From contig NZ_CP043909.1 in NCBI RefSeq assembly GCF_008630915.1, forward strand, positions 1,922,001 through 1,986,000: a stretch of DNA of 64,000 bases, written 5' to 3'. Below, piece by piece: positions 1-7,304 of the stretch; the first letter of the stretch is position 1, and the number at the start of each line of letters is the position of its first letter. The stretch is from Acinetobacter suaedae (GTDB lineage Bacteria; Pseudomonadota; Gammaproteobacteria; Pseudomonadales; Moraxellaceae). The notes beneath the pieces were generated by a model. The model was not told the DNA's origin. It saw only the letters and a list, made by a program, of their open reading frames with translations, and searched no databases. The position numbers and the translations under genes are program-made.

Positions 1-423
1 ACCTGCCTCAACTTCACGGAACACCTCATCAATAGTTGGCAACGGACGCACAATTGCATCTTGCCCAAAATGCTTCAAAACAGCCGATTGCGTAAATGTT
101 CCTTCAGGCCCTAAGAATGCAATGCTCTGTGGTGCTTCAAGCGCCAAACATGCAGACATAATTTCACGGAACAATCGAGCCATCGTCGCATCGGATAAAG
201 GACCTTGATTACGCTCCATAACTTTACGTAATACTTGTGCTTCACGTTCTGGACGATAAAATAATGGATTTTCTTCTGCTGCAAATTTCGCCTTAGCTAC
301 AGCCTCAGCCAACGAAGCGCGACGATTTAGTAATTCTTGGATTTGTTGATCAACACTATCAATATCATTACGAATTTGTTCTAAGTTAAGTGAATTCGAT
401 GTGTTCTGTCCATCGTTTACCAT
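1..423 (-). CDS. pheA: Chorismate mutase / prephenate dehydratase (P-protein), N-terminal part
   Basis: This is the first 141 codons of a gene whose 3' part lies beyond the left edge. The start is the ATG at 423. The reading begins MVNDGQNTSN, followed by a helical segment (LEQIRNDIDSVDQQIQELLN, then RRASLAEAVAKAK) typical of an AroQ-class chorismate mutase. Then comes FYRPEREAQVLRKV and, near residue 110, IAFLGPEGTFTQSA, the opening of the prephenate dehydratase domain. The enzyme makes phenylpyruvate from chorismate for phenylalanine synthesis in the cytoplasm. The C-terminal ACT regulatory domain cannot be seen. The identification is secure from the domain order; only the cut at the window edge limits it. 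Confidence 0.93.
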   Translation of the reverse strand, partial: MVNDGQNTSNSLNLEQIRNDIDSVDQQIQELLNRRASLAEAVAKAKFAAEENPLFYRPEREAQVLRKVMERNQGPLSDATMARLFREIMSACLALEAPQSIAFLGPEGTFTQSAVLKHFGQDAIVRPLPTIDEVFREVEAG

Positions 424-670
424 TGAATGTAGCCTCAGCAAAATCATCTATAAGAATGGATTACAATTCATCAATGAATTGTTCAATTCAGCTAGTATAA
501 CAAGACTTTCATACATTAAACACGCTGAGTTTTAACTCTTTTTGCTGCCAAACTTTTAGGAAACCTATTCATGATTTGGGCGTATCGCTCATTATTTATC
601 AAATCTAAATATTTTTCTTGCATTGCTTTGGCTATAATTGATTTAAATCTAATAACAACAGTAACAATAA

Positions 671-1294
671 ATGAATAAATTGTTTTTAGTCACAACACTA
701 AGCTTAAGTAGTATTAATTTAACAGCGTGTATAGGATGCTATAATCCAACGGGTTGCACGGCCGACACTTCGCCCTACTACATCACCCAAAGTACCACTT
801 ACATTCGAGGGATCACAGTTCCCCCACAAACAAAATTAACATATAAAGCACAAAATTTTAGTCAGAAAAATCAACAGACAAAGCCCTTAAACGAGAGAGA
901 TTTAACTGACATTGTGTTGCCCACAAATACAGCAATCGTTTGGGGTGGCATGCCATCAGCAAAGTTTATACGGTTTTTTAATTCTGAAATGAAAGGATTT
1001 ACTGTGTATCCTGCACAAGGTTTTAATCAAAACTCATCAAGTGAATTTCTAAAATTATGGCAAAGTTGTGATAGTGATTTAAGCATTACACTAAAAGATC
1101 CTCATAACTGGGCCTTTGATCCCAGCAATATGGAAATACGTGGTTGTGGTGTAAATATTCAAAAAAGAAGTCAATATAATACTCACTTACCAAACCAAGA
1201 CAAAGCCGATGAATTCCTAATAAAGATCAATCACGCACTACAAAAATTACCAAAACAAAAAGAATACCCTGTGATTTATATGCAAGAAAAATAA
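671..1294 (+). CDS. Uncharacterised lipoprotein, 207 aa
   Basis: I do not recognise the family. The N-terminus is a lipoprotein signal: a positively charged start, a hydrophobic stretch and a lipobox-like LTAC, predicting lipidation at Cys20 and export to the envelope. The mature part begins with a cysteine-rich stretch (CIGCYNPTGC) and contains two further cysteines (residues near 133 and 159), so disulfides are possible in the periplasm. No catalytic motif is visible. It stands alone between divergent pheA and a convergent GNAT gene whose stop lies only a few bases away. The ATG start is unambiguous because it directly precedes the signal peptide. Confidence 0.7.
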   Translation: MNKLFLVTTLSLSSINLTACIGCYNPTGCTADTSPYYITQSTTYIRGITVPPQTKLTYKAQNFSQKNQQTKPLNERDLTDIVLPTNTAIVWGGMPSAKFIRFFNSEMKGFTVYPAQGFNQNSSSEFLKLWQSCDSDLSITLKDPHNWAFDPSNMEIRGCGVNIQKRSQYNTHLPNQDKADEFLIKINHALQKLPKQKEYPVIYMQEK

Positions 1295-1297
1295 GAG

Positions 1298-1879
1298 TTA
1301 CCCACTTACAATCGTATAAACACATAAATGGCGAAAAGAACTATCAACCGGGTTCCTAAGCTCATTTCGCATTATATGTTCCAATTGAAAATTCAGTGTT
1401 TCACACAGCTTTCTTGCTTCTTGATTTTCTTGATCAACAAAAGCCTCTATACGTTTAAAACGATAATGAACCTGTAAAACGTTAAGTAAGAGTTGGATCG
1501 CCTGCTTCATCAGACCTTGTTTATTAAATGCGGTGTTTCCCCAAAAACCAATTTCTAGTCTGGAAATCTCCCAACAGATATTATGCAATCCAACTAGACC
1601 AATTAGACGTGCTGTTTTCTTATGTCGAATGACAAATACGATATCCTTATTTTTTGATAGATTATCTTGTATGTGCTGACAATATAATTTCGTATTCTCT
1701 AAACTTTGTTCATTTAACACCCAAGGAATTGTTGCAGGATACTTCTGTAAGTGAGCTAAAGAATCAATAATCGCCTCATATACATCTTGAGCATCTTCTT
1801 CACACAATACATGTAAATAAATCTCCTCATTTACGAGTGCCGAAATAAACTTCTGATTTTGAAACAAGTTTATCCCCAT
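1298..1879 (-). CDS. GNAT family N-acetyltransferase (RimJ/RimL-like)
   Basis: A 193-aa protein with the layout of the RimJ/RimL-type GNAT fold. The acetyl-CoA-binding core runs through ARLIGLVGLH (about residues 90-100), LEIGFWGNTAFNKQGLMKQA (motif A region) and the terminal block ARKLCETLNFQLEHIMRNE, which matches the A-x-x-x-x-E-x-x-G-F-type ending of ribosomal-protein or antibiotic acetyltransferases. Family members acetylate N-termini of ribosomal proteins or small amines; the substrate here cannot be told. The motif-A glycine loop is degenerate (GNTAFNKQG), so activity is likely but not certain. It converges with the upstream lipoprotein gene with almost no spacing. Confidence 0.8.
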   Translation of the reverse strand: MGINLFQNQKFISALVNEEIYLHVLCEEDAQDVYEAIIDSLAHLQKYPATIPWVLNEQSLENTKLYCQHIQDNLSKNKDIVFVIRHKKTARLIGLVGLHNICWEISRLEIGFWGNTAFNKQGLMKQAIQLLLNVLQVHYRFKRIEAFVDQENQEARKLCETLNFQLEHIMRNELRNPVDSSFRHLCVYTIVSG

Positions 1880-1977
1880 AATATGATATGTTTAAATATA
1901 AAAAAGTTGAATCAGATTAACTGATTCAACTCAATTTACACATTTAAATCGCGATTTAAATGTCATCCAATCTTAAA

Positions 1978-3126
1978 TTAAGCTTTACCAATCAAACCAC
2001 GTGCTACGATTTCTTTCATAATCTCGTTGGTACCACCGTAAATACGTTGGATACGTGCATCTACAAAGAAACGAGAAATCGGATATTCAGTCATATAACC
2101 ATAACCACCGAAGAGTTGAAGTAAGTTATCTGCAACTTTCATCTGCATATCAGTACTGAAGCTCTTCAATGCCGCAGCAGTTTCAACATCCAATTTACCT
2201 TGCATATACAATTCAACGTTTTGGTTGTAAAACGCTGCCGTTGCCAATTCATCAATCTTCGCTTGAGCCAACACGAAACGTGTATTTTGGAACTGCGCAA
2301 TTGCTTGGCCAAAAGCTTGACGCTCTTTTACATAGGTCGTTGCTAAATCTATTGCTCCGCGAATGGCACCCAAAGCAGTTGATGCAATTGCAGTACGTTC
2401 GCGTGGTAACTCTTGCATCAAATAAGCAAAACCTGAACCTGCGTTACCAAGTAATTGGTCTTTAGGTACTTTTACATTATCAAAGAACAATTCTGAAGTA
2501 TCTTGCGAATGTAAACCGATCTTGTCTAAATTTGTTCCCTTCTTAAATCCATCCAGATGGGTATCAACCAACAATAAAGATACGCCTTTAGCGCGTGCTT
2601 GTGGATCGGTTTTTACCGCAAGTACCACAACATCCGCATGTTGACCATTTGAGATAAAAGTTTTAGAGCCATTCAATAAATAATGATCATCTTGCAAAAT
2701 GGCACTCGTACGCATTGCTTGTAAATCTGAACCAGCACCCGGTTCAGTCATCCCAATCGCGCCAACAGCTTCACCAGATACCATTTTAGGTAGCCAGTAT
2801 TGCTTTTGCTCTTCTGTACCAATATGTTGAATATATGGTGCTGCAATTTCAGAGTGACATGAAATCGCGGTTGATAATGCGCAATAACCTGCACGTGCAG
2901 ATTCTTCTACTAACATCAATGAATAATGTGTTGGTACACCATAACCACCATATTCTTCTGGCACATCTACACACAAGAAACCATTTTCACCTAATAAGTT
3001 CCAAACAGAACGAGGCATAAGCCCTTCTCGTTCCCATTGTTCATAATGAGGTGCAATATGTTCGCTCATAAAACGTTTAAAGTTATCGCGGAAGAGTTCC
3101 AAATCTGCATCGTAAGCTAACATCAT
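1978..3126 (-). CDS. Acyl-CoA dehydrogenase
   Basis: A 382-aa FAD flavoprotein of the usual family length. Visible signatures are AIGMTEPGAGSDLQAM (acyl-CoA dehydrogenase signature 1, near residue 123), ERQAFGQAIAQFQ (FAD/dimer contact), LFGGYGYMTEYPISRFFVDA (signature 2) and IYGGTNEIMKEIVARGL, which carries the catalytic-base glutamate position of medium- and short-chain enzymes. It catalyses alpha,beta-dehydrogenation of an acyl-CoA, passing electrons to ETF. Two ATG codons are adjacent at 3126 and 3123, with an AGGA ribosome-binding site that fits the second slightly better. No beta-oxidation partners are adjacent, so chain-length specificity cannot be inferred from context. Confidence 0.92.
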   Translation of the reverse strand: MMLAYDADLELFRDNFKRFMSEHIAPHYEQWEREGLMPRSVWNLLGENGFLCVDVPEEYGGYGVPTHYSLMLVEESARAGYCALSTAISCHSEIAAPYIQHIGTEEQKQYWLPKMVSGEAVGAIGMTEPGAGSDLQAMRTSAILQDDHYLLNGSKTFISNGQHADVVVLAVKTDPQARAKGVSLLLVDTHLDGFKKGTNLDKIGLHSQDTSELFFDNVKVPKDQLLGNAGSGFAYLMQELPRERTAIASTALGAIRGAIDLATTYVKERQAFGQAIAQFQNTRFVLAQAKIDELATAAFYNQNVELYMQGKLDVETAAALKSFSTDMQMKVADNLLQLFGGYGYMTEYPISRFFVDARIQRIYGGTNEIMKEIVARGLIGKA

Positions 3127-3370
3127 TATTTCCTTTCGATTTCATTTTTCTTAAAAAATTACTTCGACGTCATGCTAATGATTTTTAGGCTAGATGTCAT
3201 GTTCCGTTTGCATCAAATCACTAGACTCATTCGGTCAATTATTTTATTTGCAATCATGCAAATTGACGCACAGTTGATTAATGATTAAACAGCACAACTG
3301 AATTTTTCCGCTAAACATGCTGCTTTTATGTCATATTAATTTCACTGCTAGCGACGTCTTAAATCTGATC

Positions 3371-4369
3371 ATGAACACAAAACGAAATATCTATAAAACT
3401 GCTGAACATCCCTTTGCACAATATGTCCGTATTTTAGGGAAAGGCAAAACAGGTTCTCGCTCACTTAGCTATGAAGAAGCTTATCAAGCATTTAGTATGA
3501 TTTTGAAAGATGAAGTGCTTGATGTACAGCTTGGTGCCTTTTTAATGCTTTTACGTGTTAAAGAGGAATCCGTAGATGAACTTGCTGGTTTTGTTCAAGC
3601 AACCCGTGATCAATTGAACTTTGCCCCACTTGATGTCGATTTAGACTGGTCATCATATGCAGGTAAACGTAAACACTATCCTTGGTTTTTATTAGCAGCA
3701 CTAACTTTGGCACATCATGGTTACAAGATCGTTATGCATGGTGCATCAGGTCATACGATTAACCGTGTTTATACTGAGCAAGTTCTTCAATACTTAGGCT
3801 ATTCTATTTGCCAAAATGAACAAGATGTCAGCACTCAACTCAATCAACATAATTTTGCCTATCTGCCACTGGAAGTCATCTCACCAATTCTAAGTGAGCT
3901 TATTTCACTGAGAAACGTGATGGGCTTACGCTCTCCGATTCACACACTTGCGCGTTTAATTAATCCATTCAATGCAAAAGCAACTTTACAAGCTATTTTC
4001 CATCCTGCTTATCGCACTTCACACCAGCAAACCGCTTTTCGTTTAGGTTATCAAAATAGTGCAGTGATTAAGGGTGAAGGTGGGGAGTTTGAGCGTAATC
4101 CTGATGCCAAGACACTTATTTGTGGAATAAAAAATGGGGAGTTATATGAGCATGAATTACCTAAACTGACGCCTGATCGTAGCCCAATCGAAGAAGAACT
4201 TGATCTCGCAGTATTTAAGGCTGTTTGGCTCGGTGAGCAAACACATGAATATGGTGAAATGGCAATCATAGAGACTATGGGAATCGCACTTTATACAATG
4301 GGCGCTGTCAACAGCTACGATGAAGCCATGGTGAAAGCTAAAGTGCTTTGGGATAGTCGTTTAAATTAA
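3371..4369 (+). CDS. ybiB: TrpD-like glycosyltransferase-family protein (YbiB-like)
   Basis: A protein of about 332 aa with the nucleoside phosphorylase / anthranilate phosphoribosyltransferase fold. It has an N-terminal helical domain (SYEEAYQAFSMIL, VQLGAFLMLLRVKEES), then a pyrophosphorylase-like domain containing MHGASGHTINRV in the place of the TrpD phosphate loop, and LRNVMGLRSPIHTLARLINP. E. coli YbiB is a TrpD homologue that binds DNA rather than making anthranilate ribotide. Lack of neighbouring trp genes supports that kind of role here. The frame opens at 3317, but I chose the ATG at 3371, where homologous sequence (MNTKRNIYKTAEHPFAQYV) begins. Function beyond the fold is inference. 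Confidence 0.78.
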   Translation: MNTKRNIYKTAEHPFAQYVRILGKGKTGSRSLSYEEAYQAFSMILKDEVLDVQLGAFLMLLRVKEESVDELAGFVQATRDQLNFAPLDVDLDWSSYAGKRKHYPWFLLAALTLAHHGYKIVMHGASGHTINRVYTEQVLQYLGYSICQNEQDVSTQLNQHNFAYLPLEVISPILSELISLRNVMGLRSPIHTLARLINPFNAKATLQAIFHPAYRTSHQQTAFRLGYQNSAVIKGEGGEFERNPDAKTLICGIKNGELYEHELPKLTPDRSPIEEELDLAVFKAVWLGEQTHEYGEMAIIETMGIALYTMGAVNSYDEAMVKAKVLWDSRLN

Positions 4370-4376
4370 GATAAGT

Positions 4377-4403
4377 GAAGCGATTTCTCAGTGAAATCGC
4401 TTC
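4377..4403. terminator. Rho-independent terminator hairpin
   Basis: Perfect 11-bp arms (GAAGCGATTTC / GAAATCGCTTC) at 4377-4387 and 4393-4403, followed by TTTGTT. It lies just after the YbiB-like gene and can also serve the converging lipoprotein operon. Confidence 0.8.
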
Positions 4404-4436
4404 TTTGTTAATTGAATTTTATTCACGACAAAATGA

Positions 4437-5318
4437 TTACTTCACATAAGGCCAAACATCAGGATTTTGATAATTTTCATCTATTTTATATCCCTTTTGT
4501 TTTGCTTCTTTTTCTTGTGTAAGTCTCACTAGTTTATTTTTCTCCACCATTTGTTGAAATGCGATTTTTAATTCTTTTGCAGTCATTTGATCAGAATTAC
4601 TAATACTATTTCTTTCATCATAACGTATAGTCTGTATTGTGTAGCGCAACATATATTGTTCTTGTTTTTTCTCATTAATGGCAGTTTGATCAATACTAAA
4701 TTTTAATAAAAGACCATTGCTATAAAGCTGATATGAAAATACCTTTGTAGGTATTTTATTGAAAACTTCCTGCCACTCCTTAAAACTTAGAATATATGCC
4801 GGATCAATCACTTCTTTTCGGTCTAAAATATATTTTAGATTATCCTCCTTTGCAATCCTTGCATCAAATCGATAAAAGTATTGCTGCCAGCCTGCCTCAT
4901 TAATTTTTTTCATTAAGCTAGCATAAGCTACATAAGCCTGTTCTGATGTTACAAATTCTTCATGGGTCAGACCCGCATCAATATCGATAATCTGGATACC
5001 ATCCCCTAGACTATCTGAAAGTTGTGAACCCATCACTGAAAATATATTCTCCAGCTCCAAACTATTGATACCATGCTCAATTCTAACTTTTCCTAAATGA
5101 GGTGGATTCCAATTTAGGGTCATAAAATTCATACCCGCTGGCTGACGATCAACTTCTCCATTCGTATATTTTAAGAAATCCTGTATACCTTCTGATCCTA
5201 AATGTAAGGTATAAATTTGTTCGTTATTTATATTGATATCTTTTTGAGTACCCACATTACAGGCGCTCAAAGTTAAGAATAGCAGAATAGCCACTAAACC
5301 CTTATGCAGGTGAAACAT
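4437..5318 (-). CDS. Lipoprotein, candidate T6SS immunity protein (second copy)
   Basis: A 293-aa lipoprotein with a signal ending in LSAC. It is a close paralogue of the next upstream gene: long blocks are identical or nearly so (QPAGMNFM, WNPP, LGKVRIEHG, KEDNLKY, QEQYMLRY, TIRYDERNSI, NPDVWPYVK end). The frame extends to a TTG at 5342, but the ATG at 5318 begins the signal peptide and leaves a 5-nt gap after the upstream gene, so I use it. No enzyme motif is seen. It sits last in the vgrG-effector-lipoprotein series, so an immunity role in the periplasm is inferred; the family itself is unknown to me. Confidence 0.72.
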   Translation of the reverse strand: MFHLHKGLVAILLFLTLSACNVGTQKDININNEQIYTLHLGSEGIQDFLKYTNGEVDRQPAGMNFMTLNWNPPHLGKVRIEHGINSLELENIFSVMGSQLSDSLGDGIQIIDIDAGLTHEEFVTSEQAYVAYASLMKKINEAGWQQYFYRFDARIAKEDNLKYILDRKEVIDPAYILSFKEWQEVFNKIPTKVFSYQLYSNGLLLKFSIDQTAINEKKQEQYMLRYTIQTIRYDERNSISNSDQMTAKELKIAFQQMVEKNKLVRLTQEKEAKQKGYKIDENYQNPDVWPYVK

Positions 5319-5323
5319 ATCTA

Positions 5324-6205
5324 TTACTTCACATAAGGCCAAACATCTGGGTCTTTATAGCTTTCATCTATTCTATAACCTTCTGTTTTCAACCTTTTCT
5401 CTTCATGCAATCGAGCTTGTTTATTTCTTTCAAGCATTTTCTTAAATGCTTCTTCTAACTCACTCGCATCCATTTTATAAGATCCTGTTATACTATTACG
5501 CTCATCATATCGAATTGTCTGAAAACTATATCTAAGCATATATTGTTCTTGAGCATGCTCATTTAAAGCGGTTTGCTTTAGACTTATATTTAAAATTATT
5601 CCATTTGAATACAAACGATAAGCTAAAGATTTAGTTGGAATGGTATTTATTACTTTTACCCATTCATCAAAAGTAAATATATAGCTTGGATCTATAACAT
5701 CACGCCCTTTTAATAAATATTTGAGGTTATCTTCTTTAGCAACCCTTCCACTAAAACGATAAAAATATTGTTTCCAACCAGCCTTATTAATTCTCTGCAT
5801 TAACTCGACATAAGCAGCATATGCTTGTTTTGGCTCTACAAATTCTTCTTGAGTTAGGCCAGCATTGACTACAATACTTTTAATTCCTTTTATATTCGGA
5901 TCATTCGCCAATTGAGCACCCATAACCGAAAATACATGATCTAGTTCTAGGCTGTTGACACCATGCTCAATTCTAACTTTACCCAAATTTGGTGGATTCC
6001 AGTCCAACTCCATGAAATTCATACCTGCAGGTTGATGATCAACCTGTCCACCAGTATATTTCATAAAATCTTGTACACCTTGAGAACCCAAATGCAGGAT
6101 ATAAGTCTGTTGATGGTTCATATATTGACTCACTTTTGGTTGGCATGCACTTATTAATAATCCGAACAGAAAGATGCAAAGGAATTGTTTATATTTTGCC
6201 ATCAT
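5324..6205 (-). CDS. Lipoprotein, candidate T6SS immunity protein (first copy)
   Basis: A 293-aa lipoprotein whose signal peptide ends in the lipobox LISAC. It is the paralogue of the following gene and is the copy directly behind the putative effector; its 5' end overlaps the effector's 3' end by 17 bp, implying translational coupling. The body shows repeated aromatic and charged patterns (IEHG, AGWKQYFYRF, NSITGSYKM) and the shared C-terminus DPDVWPYVK. Cognate immunity proteins of periplasm-acting T6SS effectors are often lipoproteins encoded directly downstream, which is the basis for the call. A general envelope role unrelated to T6SS remains possible. Confidence 0.72.
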   Translation of the reverse strand: MMAKYKQFLCIFLFGLLISACQPKVSQYMNHQQTYILHLGSQGVQDFMKYTGGQVDHQPAGMNFMELDWNPPNLGKVRIEHGVNSLELDHVFSVMGAQLANDPNIKGIKSIVVNAGLTQEEFVEPKQAYAAYVELMQRINKAGWKQYFYRFSGRVAKEDNLKYLLKGRDVIDPSYIFTFDEWVKVINTIPTKSLAYRLYSNGIILNISLKQTALNEHAQEQYMLRYSFQTIRYDERNSITGSYKMDASELEEAFKKMLERNKQARLHEEKRLKTEGYRIDESYKDPDVWPYVK

Positions 6206-7301
6206 TACTGTCTCTTCCTACATTAAACTCTGCTCTGCTTGTTCCCCACATTGCAATGACTGCTAGTTCTTTTTCTAAAAAAACTCGGCCTAATTCACTT
6301 TGCATTAAATCATGATATTTCTCAGCAGCTTTTTGAATCCATTTCATTCGACTATCGTAGTTTTCCACTTTTGTTCCCTCTAATGGCTCACTATACACAG
6401 TATCGGGCAATTGGGTTAACTCCGCTGCATGTCGTCCTGTGTATTGTCCATGACGGTTTGGCTTTACGGCATCTACATCATAGTCACTAGATAAAACTAA
6501 CGTACTTTCTGGGGTGCCTGTAGTTCGTTGAATCATAGCTTGACCTTGAACTTTCCAATCTTTCCACACAATTTGCTGTAAAATATTATTCTGTTCTTGA
6601 ACTGCAATAATTAGAAGGTGATCAAAAAGATCATTAGCTGCTTGTTTGAATTTATCCTGCCTTGTTCCACCTGTATTTTTAAATATATTCTCAATCATTG
6701 GTAAATATCTAAACCCCTGATTTATCTCAGGGGTACACTGTAAATTTTTAATAGTCGGTAAACAACTCGACCAAGGCAAATTCATAACTTGATTTTTAAT
6801 ATGTGTAAATTTAACAACATTTCGCTGAGTTTTACATTGATCAAATGAGGCCGATGAAGCACTCCAAGCATAATGCCAAGGTGCAATATCCATAAATAAC
6901 CATAAGTTACCTTTTGCAAAAGAATGTACAGGGTCGCGAACGAAACCCAGAGGTACCCATTTGTACCCAAATCTTGTTAGACCATGCTTAAAAACAGCAG
7001 CGACTGTTTTTGAGGCAAAAGCGCCTAAGCCCATCCAGTAATAACGCCCTTTCAATAAACGATTGCCTGAAACTTCTGTCTCTAAATAAATCTTGGCATA
7101 AACAGAAGCGATTCGACGAGCCCGTGCTTCATAACCAGGTTCTAATTTATAAGTATTGGTGTTTCGATCTTGGAGATTAGATAATCTGATAATCGCTTGC
7201 TGTTGATAAACCTCCCAAAATGTAATGCAATCACACTGCACTGAGGTACAACTATTTTCACTTGTATTGGTATTACTCTGCCACTCTAAACTTCCAGTCA
7301 C
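6189..7301 (-). CDS. Putative VgrG-linked T6SS effector, 370 aa
   Basis: This follows vgrG by three bases. The start is GTG at 7301, supported by an AGGAG ribosome-binding site six bases upstream inside the end of vgrG. There is no signal peptide or clear transmembrane helix, as expected for cargo loaded on VgrG. Readable landmarks are a cysteine cluster near the N-terminus (CTSVQCDC), ARARRIASVYAKIYLE, YYWMGLGAFASKTVAAVFKHG, GNLWLFMDIAPWHYAW and a C-terminal helix-rich region. The pattern reminds me of DUF2515-type proteins, but I hold that weakly. Toxic activity is inferred only from position: behind vgrG and ahead of two lipoproteins. No nuclease, lipase or amidase catalytic motif was recognised. 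Confidence 0.62.
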   Translation of the reverse strand: MTGSLEWQSNTNTSENSCTSVQCDCITFWEVYQQQAIIRLSNLQDRNTNTYKLEPGYEARARRIASVYAKIYLETEVSGNRLLKGRYYWMGLGAFASKTVAAVFKHGLTRFGYKWVPLGFVRDPVHSFAKGNLWLFMDIAPWHYAWSASSASFDQCKTQRNVVKFTHIKNQVMNLPWSSCLPTIKNLQCTPEINQGFRYLPMIENIFKNTGGTRQDKFKQAANDLFDHLLIIAVQEQNNILQQIVWKDWKVQGQAMIQRTTGTPESTLVLSSDYDVDAVKPNRHGQYTGRHAAELTQLPDTVYSEPLEGTKVENYDSRMKWIQKAAEKYHDLMQSELGRVFLEKELAVIAMWGTSRAEFNVGRDSNDGKI

Positions 7302-7304
7302 TTT

